From Pseudosulfitobacter pseudonitzschiae (lineage in GTDB: Bacteria; Pseudomonadota; Alphaproteobacteria; Rhodobacterales; Rhodobacteraceae): DNA of 64,000 nucleotides. Positions 55,458 to 63,883 of this stretch are shown here, piece by piece (the first letter of the stretch is position 1; each line of letters begins with the position of its first letter). Location of the stretch: contig NZ_FQVP01000011.1 of assembly GCF_900129395.1 (NCBI RefSeq), positions 44,258 to 108,257 on the forward strand. The letters are read 5' to 3'. Made by a program: the position numbers and the translations under genes. The notes below the pieces were generated by a model that worked only from the letters and a program-made list of their open reading frames with translations, was not told where the DNA came from and did no database searches.

Positions 55458-56306
55458 ATGATCATCGACTATGGCGCAACGCCGCCGATCAAGACGCTTT
55501 CGCTGGGCGATGGCAGCCATCTGGCCAATTACCGGCGGGTCTATGCGTCCAGCGAAAAGGCATCGGCGCGGGGCGAGACCACGCTGGACCAGTGGTTTGC
55601 CAATGTGGATGCGGCGGGGATCGACCTGACGGTGATCAAGGCACGCGATGTCGAGACCACCTTTGGCGGGCGGGTCACCAACGAGGCGGTGGCCGAGGTG
55701 GTCGCGGCCTACCCGGGGCGGTTCCTGGGCTTTGCCGGTGTGGACCCCAACAAGGGCATGACGGCGGTGCGCGAGCTGGAATACGCAGTGCGCGAGCTGG
55801 GCCTGAAGGGTCTGAACCTGCAGTGTTTCGAGAACCAGTTGGCCATCGACGACCGGCGGATGTACCCGCTCTATGCCAAATGCGTGGAGCTGGACATTCC
55901 GGTGAACATCCACGTCGGTATCAACTTTTCGCTGAAATCCTCGCCGGATTTCGGACGGCCCGAAATGCTGGACCGGGTGCTGTGCGATTTTCCCGAACTG
56001 CGCGCCATTGCGTCGCCGCCGGGCTGGCCGTGGGTGCAGGAACTGCTGGCGGTCGCGTGGCGGCAGCCGAACCTGTGGATCGGGCTGGTGGCGATGCGGC
56101 CCCGGCTGATGGCGGTTGAAAACTCGGGCTACGGCCCGCTGATGCAATACGGGCGCACTGTGCTGAAAGACCGGATGATCGTGGGCACCGCATGGCCGAT
56201 GCAGCCCATGGACCGCGTGCTGGACGAGGTGCGCGCGTTGCCGATCGAACACGACATCGCCGCGCGCTGGCTGGGCGGAAATGCCAGGACGTTCCTGGGG
56301 CTTTAA
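55458..56306 (+). CDS. Amidohydrolase_2-fold protein lacking most metal ligands
   Basis: A 282-residue TIM-barrel protein of the amidohydrolase-2 family. AGGAG precedes ATG 55458. The usual metal sites are changed: the N-terminal HxH strand reads IIDYGATPPIK, the His of the AHxGG strand reads IASPPGWPWV, and the Asp of GSDxP reads GTAWPM. Only the His in PVNIHVG remains. It cannot bind zinc in the normal way, so it may be a lactonase/decarboxylase-like variant with another mechanism or a non-catalytic partner. It is 10 bases behind the CoA ligase. Confidence 0.8.
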   Translation: MIIDYGATPPIKTLSLGDGSHLANYRRVYASSEKASARGETTLDQWFANVDAAGIDLTVIKARDVETTFGGRVTNEAVAEVVAAYPGRFLGFAGVDPNKGMTAVRELEYAVRELGLKGLNLQCFENQLAIDDRRMYPLYAKCVELDIPVNIHVGINFSLKSSPDFGRPEMLDRVLCDFPELRAIASPPGWPWVQELLAVAWRQPNLWIGLVAMRPRLMAVENSGYGPLMQYGRTVLKDRMIVGTAWPMQPMDRVLDEVRALPIEHDIAARWLGGNARTFLGL

Positions 56307-56368
56307 CCGTTGCGTTCGCCTGTGGGGACGGCCCTAATCCGGCGGACAGGACCAAAGGGAGACCGAAG

Positions 56369-57802
56369 ATGACCGATGACGACCTGTGCCGGATGACGGC
56401 AACCGAGCTTTTGCCGCTGACGCAATCCGGCAAGGTCAAGGCGGCGCGGCTGATGCGTGCCGTGCTGGACCGGATCGAGCGGTTGGACAAGGACACCAAC
56501 GGCATCGCCAACATGGACCCCGAGGCCGCGATGGCCGACGCCGAGGCCCGCGATGCGGCGCTGGCCCGTGGCGAAGCGCCCGGCGCGTTTCAGGGCATTC
56601 CGGTCACCGCCAAGGATTTGCTGAACGTCAAAGGGTTGCCGACGGAAAGCGGGTCATTTGCGCACAAGGGGCTGATGCCAGACGCCGATGTCGAAGCCGT
56701 CGCGCGTTTGCGCCGCAAGGGGGCCATCCCCTTTGCCAAGACCGCAACGCCAGAGTTCGGGCACAAGGTGATCACCGACTGCCCCACCAACGGGATCACC
56801 CGCAACCCGTGGGATTTGTCGCGCAGTTGCGGCGGGTCGTCGGGGGGCACCGGCGTGGCCACCGCGATGGGGTTCGGTCCGCTGCACCTGTCGTCGGACG
56901 GGGCCGGGTCGGGGCGCATTCCGGCGTCGGCCTGCGGTGTTGCGGGCATCAAGCCGACATGGGGGCTGATCCCGCACGAATCCACCACGGATGTGTTCGG
57001 CTCGTTCACCGTGATCGGGGTGATGGGGCGGTCGATTGCGGACCTTGCCTTGGGCCTGAACGGGATGAAGGGCATGGACCGCCGCGACCCGTGGTCCTTT
57101 GGCAGCCCCGCCGCGCCGATCACGCTGCCGGCCGATCCGGTCAAGGCGATGAAGGGAATGCGTGTGCGGGTGATGATGCGCACGGTCAACGACTGGGTCG
57201 ATCCCGAGGTCGAGGCCGCCGTGCTGAACGCGGTGTCGGCGCTGACCGGGGCAGGGGCGCAGGAGGTCGGCATGGTCGACGATCCGGTGCATGACATTTC
57301 CAGCGCGCTGACCCATATGCGGGCCTATCAATACGCCCGCTTTGGCCATCTGGTCGAAGAATTCGGTGACCGGATGGACCGCACGGCGAAAATGTCGCTG
57401 ACCTCGAACCCGCACCATTCCTATGACGCGCTGGCGATGGCGCTGCGCGCGCGGACGGATATTTTCCACAATATGGAGCATCTGCTGGACGGCACCGATG
57501 TTTACGTCACACCCACGATCACCACGCCGTCGTTGCCGATTGATCAGGTGCAGGATGCGCCGTTGGTCGTGGACGGGGTGGATTACGGGCCGCTGCGCGA
57601 GGCGTGGTATCCCTATACCGTGCCGCAGAATGCCAGCGGCCATCCGGCGATGTCGGTGCCCGTGGGGATGAGCAGCAAGGGCATTCCCATCGGGATGCAG
57701 ATCGTGGGCCCCTGGCATTCCGAGGCGACGTTGCTGACGGTTGCGGCGGCGCTGGAAAAACTGATGCCCTGGGCCGATCGCTGGCCGCCTGCGGCGGCGT
57801 GA
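56369..57802 (+). CDS. Amidase-signature hydrolase (1)
   Basis: A 477-residue amidase with the Ser-cisSer-Lys triad: Lys in PVTAKDLLN (about 76), cis-Ser in CGGSSGGTG, and the nucleophile Ser in DGAGSGRIPAS. Length and motif spacing are normal for the AS family, which hydrolyses amides such as aryl or carbamoyl amides. GGGAG precedes the ATG. It follows the metal-less amidohydrolase by 62 bases and probably shares its transcript. It is convergent with a second, distantly related amidase. Substrate unknown. Confidence 0.92.
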   Translation: MTDDDLCRMTATELLPLTQSGKVKAARLMRAVLDRIERLDKDTNGIANMDPEAAMADAEARDAALARGEAPGAFQGIPVTAKDLLNVKGLPTESGSFAHKGLMPDADVEAVARLRRKGAIPFAKTATPEFGHKVITDCPTNGITRNPWDLSRSCGGSSGGTGVATAMGFGPLHLSSDGAGSGRIPASACGVAGIKPTWGLIPHESTTDVFGSFTVIGVMGRSIADLALGLNGMKGMDRRDPWSFGSPAAPITLPADPVKAMKGMRVRVMMRTVNDWVDPEVEAAVLNAVSALTGAGAQEVGMVDDPVHDISSALTHMRAYQYARFGHLVEEFGDRMDRTAKMSLTSNPHHSYDALAMALRARTDIFHNMEHLLDGTDVYVTPTITTPSLPIDQVQDAPLVVDGVDYGPLREAWYPYTVPQNASGHPAMSVPVGMSSKGIPIGMQIVGPWHSEATLLTVAAALEKLMPWADRWPPAAA

Positions 57803-57810
57803 GCGGCAGC

Positions 57811-57838
57811 CAAGGCCCGACTGCACCGTCGGGCCTTG
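57811..57838. terminator. Bidirectional terminator between convergent amidase genes
   Basis: CAAGGCCCGA and TCGGGCCTTG are a perfect 10-bp stem with an 8-base loop. On the plus strand it is followed by AGCGCGTTTT, and it lies between the stops of two convergent amidase genes. Confidence 0.75.
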
Positions 57839-57846
57839 AGCGCGTT

Positions 57847-59253
57847 TTACATCGGCCAGGGGCGCATTTCGGGGCGCATCTGTTCATAGGCTTTGGCCAT
57901 CCGCAGCACGCCCAGATCGTCAAACCGGTGCCCCGCGATTTGCAGCCCCATCGGCACGCCGTTGCTGTCATAGCCACAGCACAGCGACACGGCGGGCTGT
58001 TCGCTCATGTTATAGGGCACGGTAAACCCGATCTGGTCATGGGCGCGGGTCACGTCGTTGTTGGCATAGCCCCATTCCGCCGGAAAGCTGATGTGCGCCG
58101 AGAGCGGCGACAGCATGAAGTCGTAGGGTTTGGTGGCGGCGACGGTCAGCTTGCGGATGTCGACCGTGGCCTGGAACGCGCGATAGCCTTCGAGGGCGGT
58201 AAAGCCCGGCACCGGTTCGACCCACTCGAGGAAAATCGGCAGGATCTTTTCGCGGTGGCCCGGCGGCAGGTCGGCAATGTCCTTGGCGGCGCGGATGCAC
58301 CAAAAGCGGTTCAGCCCTTGCAGGATCTCGTCGGTCATCCAAGGGGCGACTTCCTCGATGATGGCGCCTGCGGCCTCGAACGCCTTGGCGGCTTCCAGAA
58401 CCGGCGGGATCACCTGCGGGTCGATGGGCATGCCGCAACCTGCGTCCAGTTGCAGACCGATTTTGACGCCGGTCAGGTCCATGTCCAGATCGGTCCAGTT
58501 GATGTCGGCGGGCGGCAGGTTCATCCAGTCGCGTTGATCGGGATCGGGGCGCGACAGCACGGCCATCATCAACGCGGCATCGTCAACGGTGCGGGTCATC
58601 GGGCCGGCAACGCGGCCCATGAACGGCGGATCAATCGACACGCGGCCCAGGCTGGGTTTCAGGCCGACCAGCCCGTTCCAGCCCGCCGGAAAGCGGACCG
58701 AGCCGCCGATGTCCGTGCCGACGTGCAGCGGGCCATAGCCTGCGGCCCCCGCCGCACCGGCCCCTGCGCTGGAGCCGCCGGGGTTCATTTTCAGGTTCCA
58801 CGGGTTGCGCGTCAGCGGGTGGATGCTGGACAGGCCCGAGGACATCGCGCCGAATTCGGGCATCGTGGTCTTGCCCAGAATGACAGCCCCCGCTTCACGC
58901 AGGCGGGCCGAGGGCGGCGCGTCCTGTTCTGCCGGAACAAGCGGCGTGGCGGCGGTGCCAAAGGGAACGGGCGTGCCCTTGGTGGCGATGTTTTCCTTGA
59001 TGGTGGTGGGGATGCCGTCGATGGTCACGCCATCCTTGGTGATCGGGGTGCCGTTTTTCCAGCGGGCGGCCGATTCTTCGGCGGTCTTCAACGCGCCTTC
59101 GGGGTCATAGGCATAGGTCGCTTGCAGCTCGGGCTCGCGGCGGGCGATCTGGGCGATCACGTCGCGGGTGGCGTCGACGGGCGTGGCCTTGCCGGATTTA
59201 TAAAGTTCGATCAGTTGGGTCGCGGTCAGTTCGTGCAATGACGTGCTGGTCAT
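57847..59253 (-). CDS. Amidase-signature hydrolase (2)
   Basis: A 468-residue amidase, ATG 59253 preceded by AAGGA; the frame extends to 59301 without support. The catalytic triad is Lys in PTTIKENIATKG, cis-Ser in NPGGSSAGA and nucleophile Ser in GTDIGGSVRFPAG. It differs in sequence from the amidase at 56369-57802, so the two are not a recent duplication. It is divergent from the IclR gene, which may control it. Substrate unknown. Confidence 0.92.
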   Translation of the reverse strand: MTSTSLHELTATQLIELYKSGKATPVDATRDVIAQIARREPELQATYAYDPEGALKTAEESAARWKNGTPITKDGVTIDGIPTTIKENIATKGTPVPFGTAATPLVPAEQDAPPSARLREAGAVILGKTTMPEFGAMSSGLSSIHPLTRNPWNLKMNPGGSSAGAGAAGAAGYGPLHVGTDIGGSVRFPAGWNGLVGLKPSLGRVSIDPPFMGRVAGPMTRTVDDAALMMAVLSRPDPDQRDWMNLPPADINWTDLDMDLTGVKIGLQLDAGCGMPIDPQVIPPVLEAAKAFEAAGAIIEEVAPWMTDEILQGLNRFWCIRAAKDIADLPPGHREKILPIFLEWVEPVPGFTALEGYRAFQATVDIRKLTVAATKPYDFMLSPLSAHISFPAEWGYANNDVTRAHDQIGFTVPYNMSEQPAVSLCCGYDSNGVPMGLQIAGHRFDDLGVLRMAKAYEQMRPEMRPWPM

Positions 59254-59508
59254 TCCTTTGGTCCTTGTTTTTGCCGGTGGGATGGCGCGGAAGCCGGGCA
59301 TTCACGGCAGTTTTCGATGCAACTGTATCAATTGTTGACATAGCCATATCAAACCGACAAGCGTAATCAGGAAAATTCCGCTGGGATCTGGCTTTGGGTG
59401 AGGGTTGGTGCCACAGAAACCAACCGCAGGGGCGCATCGTGCAGAAAAGGCGCGCGCGACGCGGAGGGCATGATATAGCGGCCCGATGCCACGCGAGAGA
59501 GGTTGAGA

Positions 59509-60333
59509 ATGACGAAAGAGACGATCCACGCCTGGAGCGGCACCTATCCGGCGGCTGTCGATGACATCGAGGCAGGCGCAAGCGATCCGTTGTTCGTCCG
59601 CGCGGCGGCCCGCACGATGCAGGTGCTGTCGGCCTTTCACGGGGCGCAGGGTCCGCTGAGCCTGACCGATATGTCCAAGGCCGCAGGGCTGGATCGCAGC
59701 ACCACGCAGCGGATCATCCACACCCTGCGCAAGCTGGGGTATATCCAGCGCGACGACCGCGACACGGGCTATCTGCCGGGCATTCGTCTGTACGACCACA
59801 TCTTTGACACCATGCGCCTGAACGGCCTGATCCAGCGCGCCATTCCGGTGTTGCTGCAACTGCGCGACACGGTGGGCGAACGGGTGGACCTGTCGCTGAT
59901 CGACGACGTGCGGCTGATCTATGCGACGCGGTTCCAGCCCAAGCGCGACACGCTGAATGCGATGATGCTGGGGCACAGTGTGCCGATGTATTGCACCTCG
60001 ACCGGCTGGTCCGTGCTCTCGCAGATGGACGAGGCCGCCGCGCGCGATGTTCTGGCGCGGTCGGAACGGGTGAAGTTCACCGAAAACACGCTGACCGATC
60101 CCGAAGTGATCCTGGAGAAGACACGGCAGGTCCGCCAGCAAGGCTATGCCGTGGCGCTGGAACAGTTGATGCCGGGCGAGATCGCCATCGGCGCCGCCAT
60201 CGTCAACACCCAAGGCGTGCCGATCGGGGCCGTCACGATCACGGCGATGCTGTCAGACTGGCCCGAAGAGGATTTCGTCCGCGCCATGCGCCCGTCGCTG
60301 ATGCAGGCGGTGAACATGCTGGGGCGGGGGTAA
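59509..60333 (+). CDS. IclR-family transcriptional regulator
   Basis: A 274-residue regulator with a winged helix (about 30-90: VRAAARTMQVLSAF, LDRSTTQRIIHTLRKLGYI) and the IclR effector domain (GERVDLSLIDD, LGHSVPMYCTSTG, QQGYAVALEQLMPGEIAIG). ATG 59509 follows AGAGG by 6 bases; an in-frame TTG lies 6 bases earlier. It is divergent from amidase 2 and upstream of the ureide genes, and might regulate either group. IclR regulators commonly control catabolic operons in response to pathway intermediates. Confidence 0.9.
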   Translation: MTKETIHAWSGTYPAAVDDIEAGASDPLFVRAAARTMQVLSAFHGAQGPLSLTDMSKAAGLDRSTTQRIIHTLRKLGYIQRDDRDTGYLPGIRLYDHIFDTMRLNGLIQRAIPVLLQLRDTVGERVDLSLIDDVRLIYATRFQPKRDTLNAMMLGHSVPMYCTSTGWSVLSQMDEAAARDVLARSERVKFTENTLTDPEVILEKTRQVRQQGYAVALEQLMPGEIAIGAAIVNTQGVPIGAVTITAMLSDWPEEDFVRAMRPSLMQAVNMLGRG

Positions 60334-60348
60334 TGATCTAACCACACA

Positions 60349-60507
60349 GGGCAGCGCCCGACCGCGGGTGGGCGCCGATACCTTCGTTCATGCCACTTTA
60401 TCTATCCGCCTTGGCGTGGGGATACAGAATTGCAATACGGTGAAGAAGCGCCCGCCCATGGGGCGGTCGGGCGCTGCCCGGCGGTGCTACGCACCTCGAT
60501 TCCGGGC
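60349..60507. repeat. Dispersed palindromic repeat, copy 1
   Basis: The element is bounded by a 17-base inverted repeat, GGGCAGCGCCCGACCGC (60349-60365) and its complement (60463-60479), giving a MITE-like unit of 131 bases; similarity extends to 60507. Positions 60391-60507 match the window end (63884-64000) in inverted orientation at 114 of 117 positions, with the first 98 identical. It fills the space between convergent iclR and allA. No open reading frame lies inside. Confidence 0.85.
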
Positions 60508-60594
60508 GGGGCTTAAGCTAGGAGTTCGGTTGCGCGGACGGCGTCAGCGCTATGAAAGCTTTGGCAGATTGATTGGCAATAGAAGGAATACGGA

Positions 60595-61095
60595 TCAACG
60601 CGACTGCGCGCCTTCCACAATCTCGTACCCCGTCTCGAACCAATGTTCCTCAAGGTTCGCACCCTCTCCGATGCGGTCGACCACGGCGAACAGCCCCGGT
60701 GCGTGGATCGGGGTCAGGACGCCGTGCCATGTGCCGCGATGCAGGTTGATCGCCTGGCCCGCCGAGGTCACGAAGGCGCGGGGGGTGCCGGGTTTGCCAT
60801 CCTCGTCGGGGGCGACCACGACGACAAAGGGGTGCAGGCTCATCGGGATAAAGGCCTGGGACCCCTCGGGGTGACGTTCGACCATGTCGAGCGTGATCGG
60901 GAACTGGCGCGGTTCGGCGTTGAACAGGCTGATGCCCGCGCGCCCGTCGCCGAAGTCCAGCCTGGCGCGGTCGTGGTGGCGGCCGCACAGGCCCTGGTTG
61001 ATGATCTTGTCCGGCGCGCCCGAGACATCCATGACATCGCCGAAGGGGGCAAACGCTTCGGCCGTCAGGGCGCTGAGTGTCAGCGTCTGGGTCAT
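60595..61095 (-). CDS. allA: Ureidoglycolate lyase
   Basis: A 166-residue cupin of the AllA family, which splits ureidoglycolate into glyoxylate and urea in allantoin catabolism. Typical segments are EAFAPFGDVMDV at the start, MERHPEGSQAFIPMSLHPFVVVVAP-like sequence (VERHPEGSQAFIPMS) and the loop INLHRGTWHGVLTP carrying metal/substrate residues. Its ATG overlaps the stop of the PuuE-UraD fusion (4 bases), so it is the second gene of that operon. No allantoicase is present in the window. Confidence 0.92.
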   Translation of the reverse strand: MTQTLTLSALTAEAFAPFGDVMDVSGAPDKIINQGLCGRHHDRARLDFGDGRAGISLFNAEPRQFPITLDMVERHPEGSQAFIPMSLHPFVVVVAPDEDGKPGTPRAFVTSAGQAINLHRGTWHGVLTPIHAPGLFAVVDRIGEGANLEEHWFETGYEIVEGAQSR

Positions 61096-62504
61096 GCGCC
61101 GAACTTCTCGATCAGGCGCAGTTCCGCGATGCGTTCGACCTGTGCGCAGGCCTCGGCAAATTCGGTGTCGCGGTCGTTGCCGATGCGGCGGGCGAAGGCG
61201 TCCATGATCGACGCCTTGGTGTTGTCGCGCACGGCGATGATGAAGGGAAAGCCGAACTTGGCTGTGTAGGCATCGTTCAGTTCGGAGAACTTCGCGCGTT
61301 CGTCGTCGGTCAGCGCGTCCAGACCGACCGAGGCTTGCTCGGCGGTGGATTCCGCCGTCAGTCGTTTCGCCGCCGCCAGTTTGCCGGCCAGATCGGGGTG
61401 CGCGGTCAGCACGGCCAGACGTTTTTCCTCCGACGCGGTGCGGAACACCCGGGCCAGCGCCTGATGGATGCCCTGCGCGGTGTCGTGGGTGCGGCCCAGT
61501 TCCAGCGCATGCGCGCCCTCGGCGATCCAGGGGCTGTGTTCAAAGATGCCACCGAACGCCTGCACGAATGTATCGCGGTCCATGTCCGACGGGCGCTGTG
61601 CCGTCGGGGCAGGGTGGGTGCGCGCCCAATGTTCGGCAATCTCAAGCCGGCTGGCGAACCACACGCCCTCGTGCGACTTCATGTAATCCAGCGCCCGTTT
61701 CAGCCCGGCGGCCCGCCCCGGACGGCCCGCGATGCGGCAATGCAGGCCGATCGACAGCATCTTGGGCGCGCCCTCCTGTCCTTCGGCATAAAGCATGTCG
61801 AAACTGTCCATCAGATAGCTTTCGAACTGCGCCCCGGTGGTAAAGCCCGCCTGAATGCCAAAGCGCATGTCGTTGCAGTCCATCGTATAGGGCACCATCA
61901 ACTGGTCGCGCCCGTCAAAACGCTCCCAATAGGGCAGCTCGTCAGAGTAGGTGTCGGCCAGATAGGCAAACTGCCCCGTCTCAGCCGCCAGACGGTTGGT
62001 GTTCATCGAACAGCGCCCCGTGTACCAGCCGCGCGGTGGGGTGCCGGTGACCTCGGTGTGCAGGCGGATGGCCTCGGCGATTGCGGCGCGTTCCTCGTCC
62101 TCGGGCATGTCCTTGTGTTCGACCCATTTCAACCCGTGGCTGGCAATCTCCCAGCCTGCGGTCTGCATCGCCTTGACCTGTTCCGGCGCACGGGCCAGTG
62201 CGGTGGCCACGCCGTAGACGGTGACGGGCAGGTCGGCCATCATGCGGTGCAAACGCCAGAAGCCTGCGCGCGATCCGTATTCATAGATGGTTTCCATGTT
62301 CCAGTGCCGTTGCCCAACCCAGGGCTGCGCGCCGGTGATTTCGGACAGGAACGCCTCGGACGCGGCATCGCCGTGCAGGATGTTGTTCTCGCCGCCCTCT
62401 TCGTAGTTCAGCACGATCTGAACGGCGATCTTTGCCCCATCGGGCCAGTTGGCTGCGGGCGGGGTGGCACCATGGCCGGTCATGTCACGGGGGTAGCGGT
62501 TCAT
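61092..62504 (-). CDS. Bifunctional allantoinase PuuE / OHCU decarboxylase UraD
   Basis: A 470-residue fusion. Residues 1-305 are the cofactor-light PuuE-type allantoinase of the polysaccharide-deacetylase fold (YPRDMTGHGATPP at the start, WNMETIYEYGSRAGFWRLHRM). Residues about 310-470 are UraD, 2-oxo-4-hydroxy-4-carboxy-5-ureidoimidazoline decarboxylase, with TAHPDLAGK carrying the catalytic His and GFPFIIAVRDN. One protein thus yields S-allantoin and hydrolyses it to allantoate, two non-successive but adjacent steps of urate breakdown. It is divergent from uraH, which acts before UraD. Confidence 0.93.
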   Translation of the reverse strand: MNRYPRDMTGHGATPPAANWPDGAKIAVQIVLNYEEGGENNILHGDAASEAFLSEITGAQPWVGQRHWNMETIYEYGSRAGFWRLHRMMADLPVTVYGVATALARAPEQVKAMQTAGWEIASHGLKWVEHKDMPEDEERAAIAEAIRLHTEVTGTPPRGWYTGRCSMNTNRLAAETGQFAYLADTYSDELPYWERFDGRDQLMVPYTMDCNDMRFGIQAGFTTGAQFESYLMDSFDMLYAEGQEGAPKMLSIGLHCRIAGRPGRAAGLKRALDYMKSHEGVWFASRLEIAEHWARTHPAPTAQRPSDMDRDTFVQAFGGIFEHSPWIAEGAHALELGRTHDTAQGIHQALARVFRTASEEKRLAVLTAHPDLAGKLAAAKRLTAESTAEQASVGLDALTDDERAKFSELNDAYTAKFGFPFIIAVRDNTKASIMDAFARRIGNDRDTEFAEACAQVERIAELRLIEKFGA

Positions 62505-62656
62505 GGTGGTCTCCTTTGATCGGGTCTACACCCCTGTAATCCAAAACAATCGCGGGGATTATCAAAAAATATCAGAAGCAGCCTCTTGTGCGCGGTGCTT
62601 TGCCGGGGGTGCGGCACTCTGTCTATATGCCAGCGGAACGCACAGGAGGAAATGCG

Positions 62657-63010
62657 ATGGCCGGATATTTGACAACCCATGTTCTGGACACCGCGCGGGG
62701 GTGTCCCGCGGCGGGGCTGCGGATTGAGCTGTTCCGGGTCGAGGATGGGGGGCGGACGCATCTGAAAACGGTTGAGACCAATGCGGACGGGCGCACGGAT
62801 GCGCAGATCCTGCCCGAGGCAGAGTTTCAGGCGGGCACCTACGAACTGGTGTTTCACGCGGGCGATTATCTGGATGCCTGCGGTGTGTCCCCCGAAGCGC
62901 CACGCTTTCTGGACGTGATCCCGCTGCGGTTCGGGATGTCGGAGGCGATGCATTACCACGTGCCGCTGCTGCTGTCGCCGTTCGGGTATTCGACCTATCG
63001 GGGGAGTTGA
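62657..63010 (+). CDS. uraH: 5-hydroxyisourate hydrolase
   Basis: A 117-residue transthyretin-related protein that opens 5-hydroxyisourate to OHCU, the UraD substrate. It has the diagnostic N-terminal YLTTHVLD (His8), the conserved Arg in NADGRTD, MHYHVPLLLSPFGYSTY and the C-terminal YRGS tetrapeptide. AGGAGG precedes the ATG. It is divergent from the PuuE-UraD gene with about 150 bases between. No urate oxidase or xanthine dehydrogenase gene is in the window. Confidence 0.95.
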   Translation: MAGYLTTHVLDTARGCPAAGLRIELFRVEDGGRTHLKTVETNADGRTDAQILPEAEFQAGTYELVFHAGDYLDACGVSPEAPRFLDVIPLRFGMSEAMHYHVPLLLSPFGYSTYRGS

Positions 63011-63045
63011 GGTGCGGGGGGCGTTTTGCTTGCCTCACCAAAAGT

Positions 63046-63060
63046 GAAAGCATAGCTTTC
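63046..63060 (+). other. Small hairpin overlapping the ribosome-binding region
   Basis: GAAAGC-ATA-GCTTTC is a perfect 6-bp stem with a 3-base loop ending 4 bases before the next ATG. It occupies the place of a ribosome-binding site and could limit translation of the unknown protein; alternatively the start codon is further downstream. Confidence 0.4.
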
Positions 63061-63064
63061 GCTG

Positions 63065-63817
63065 ATGCAAAGAGAAATCGCACATCCGGACTTGAGAACA
63101 CCGATTAAGACATGGTGGCACGGTCACTATGATCATGTGTTCATCGCACTGTATCCATTTTTCACAATTCGATCCGAAGATCAGGATACTGCGTCAGACG
63201 TGTCTTTTGAATCGATCCCGAACTTTGAAGATATTCCGGATGATTTCGACGACACGGTCAAGCGTCGCGGCGAACCCGTGACATGGCAGAGCATACATCA
63301 GGCCGTCGCGCCGAAGGTTCCAAAGATGCAGTTCTATCGCGCTGTATGGCTGTTGAGTTGCCTTGGGTTTGACAAGCGTGCCAACATCGCGTTGCAGAAG
63401 CGGATCGTTGCTTATTGCAGGGCCAACGGTATATTTTTGCCAGAAGAAGACGCCCTTCCCGCAATCTTGCACCCGCTGTTGAAGCGATTTCTTCATCCGT
63501 TCGAGGGCCGGAAAATCATCGCGTATGATGAGTTCAGAGATAACTCTGTTGAACTGACTTTAGATTTGTTGGGATCAGACGTTCCGACGGTCGAACTGTC
63601 TGAGGCCACGACAAGTTCCGGGATCTGGGCCATTCATCTTCCAGATCCTGGTGTCCTCATAACTTCAGCTTTCGATGGCACGGACGCATTGATCGCGATG
63701 ACCAACGAAGCATTTGCGCTTTCTGATCCTCGTCAGGTTTTCGAAACCGAAGATGTGGGCGAGGACACGTATTCTGATTGGCTAAATCCAAAGGATATCT
63801 TCGAACGGAACAGGTGA
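63065..63817 (+). CDS. Protein of unknown function, 250 residues
   Basis: I do not recognise this protein. It is soluble and acidic, without signal peptide, membrane segment or repeat. The N-terminal third contains HPDLRTPIKTWWHGHYDH and an acidic stretch (FEDIPDDFDDTVKRRG). The middle is helical and basic (VWLLSCLGFDKRANIALQK). The C-terminal half has SGIWAIHLPDPGVLITSAFD. By eye its GC content and third-position GC are lower than those of neighbours, suggesting acquisition. It lies between uraH and the second copy of the repeat. The start is unsure because a hairpin covers the ribosome-binding region. Immunity-type or DUF families of similar size are possible, but I have no evidence. Confidence 0.6.
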   Translation: MQREIAHPDLRTPIKTWWHGHYDHVFIALYPFFTIRSEDQDTASDVSFESIPNFEDIPDDFDDTVKRRGEPVTWQSIHQAVAPKVPKMQFYRAVWLLSCLGFDKRANIALQKRIVAYCRANGIFLPEEDALPAILHPLLKRFLHPFEGRKIIAYDEFRDNSVELTLDLLGSDVPTVELSEATTSSGIWAIHLPDPGVLITSAFDGTDALIAMTNEAFALSDPRQVFETEDVGEDTYSDWLNPKDIFERNR

Positions 63818-63883
63818 TGTTCTGGTAAGTTGGCCGAACCGGTTGTTCGCCGTAGATAACCAACGCCAACCCCACACACCAAA

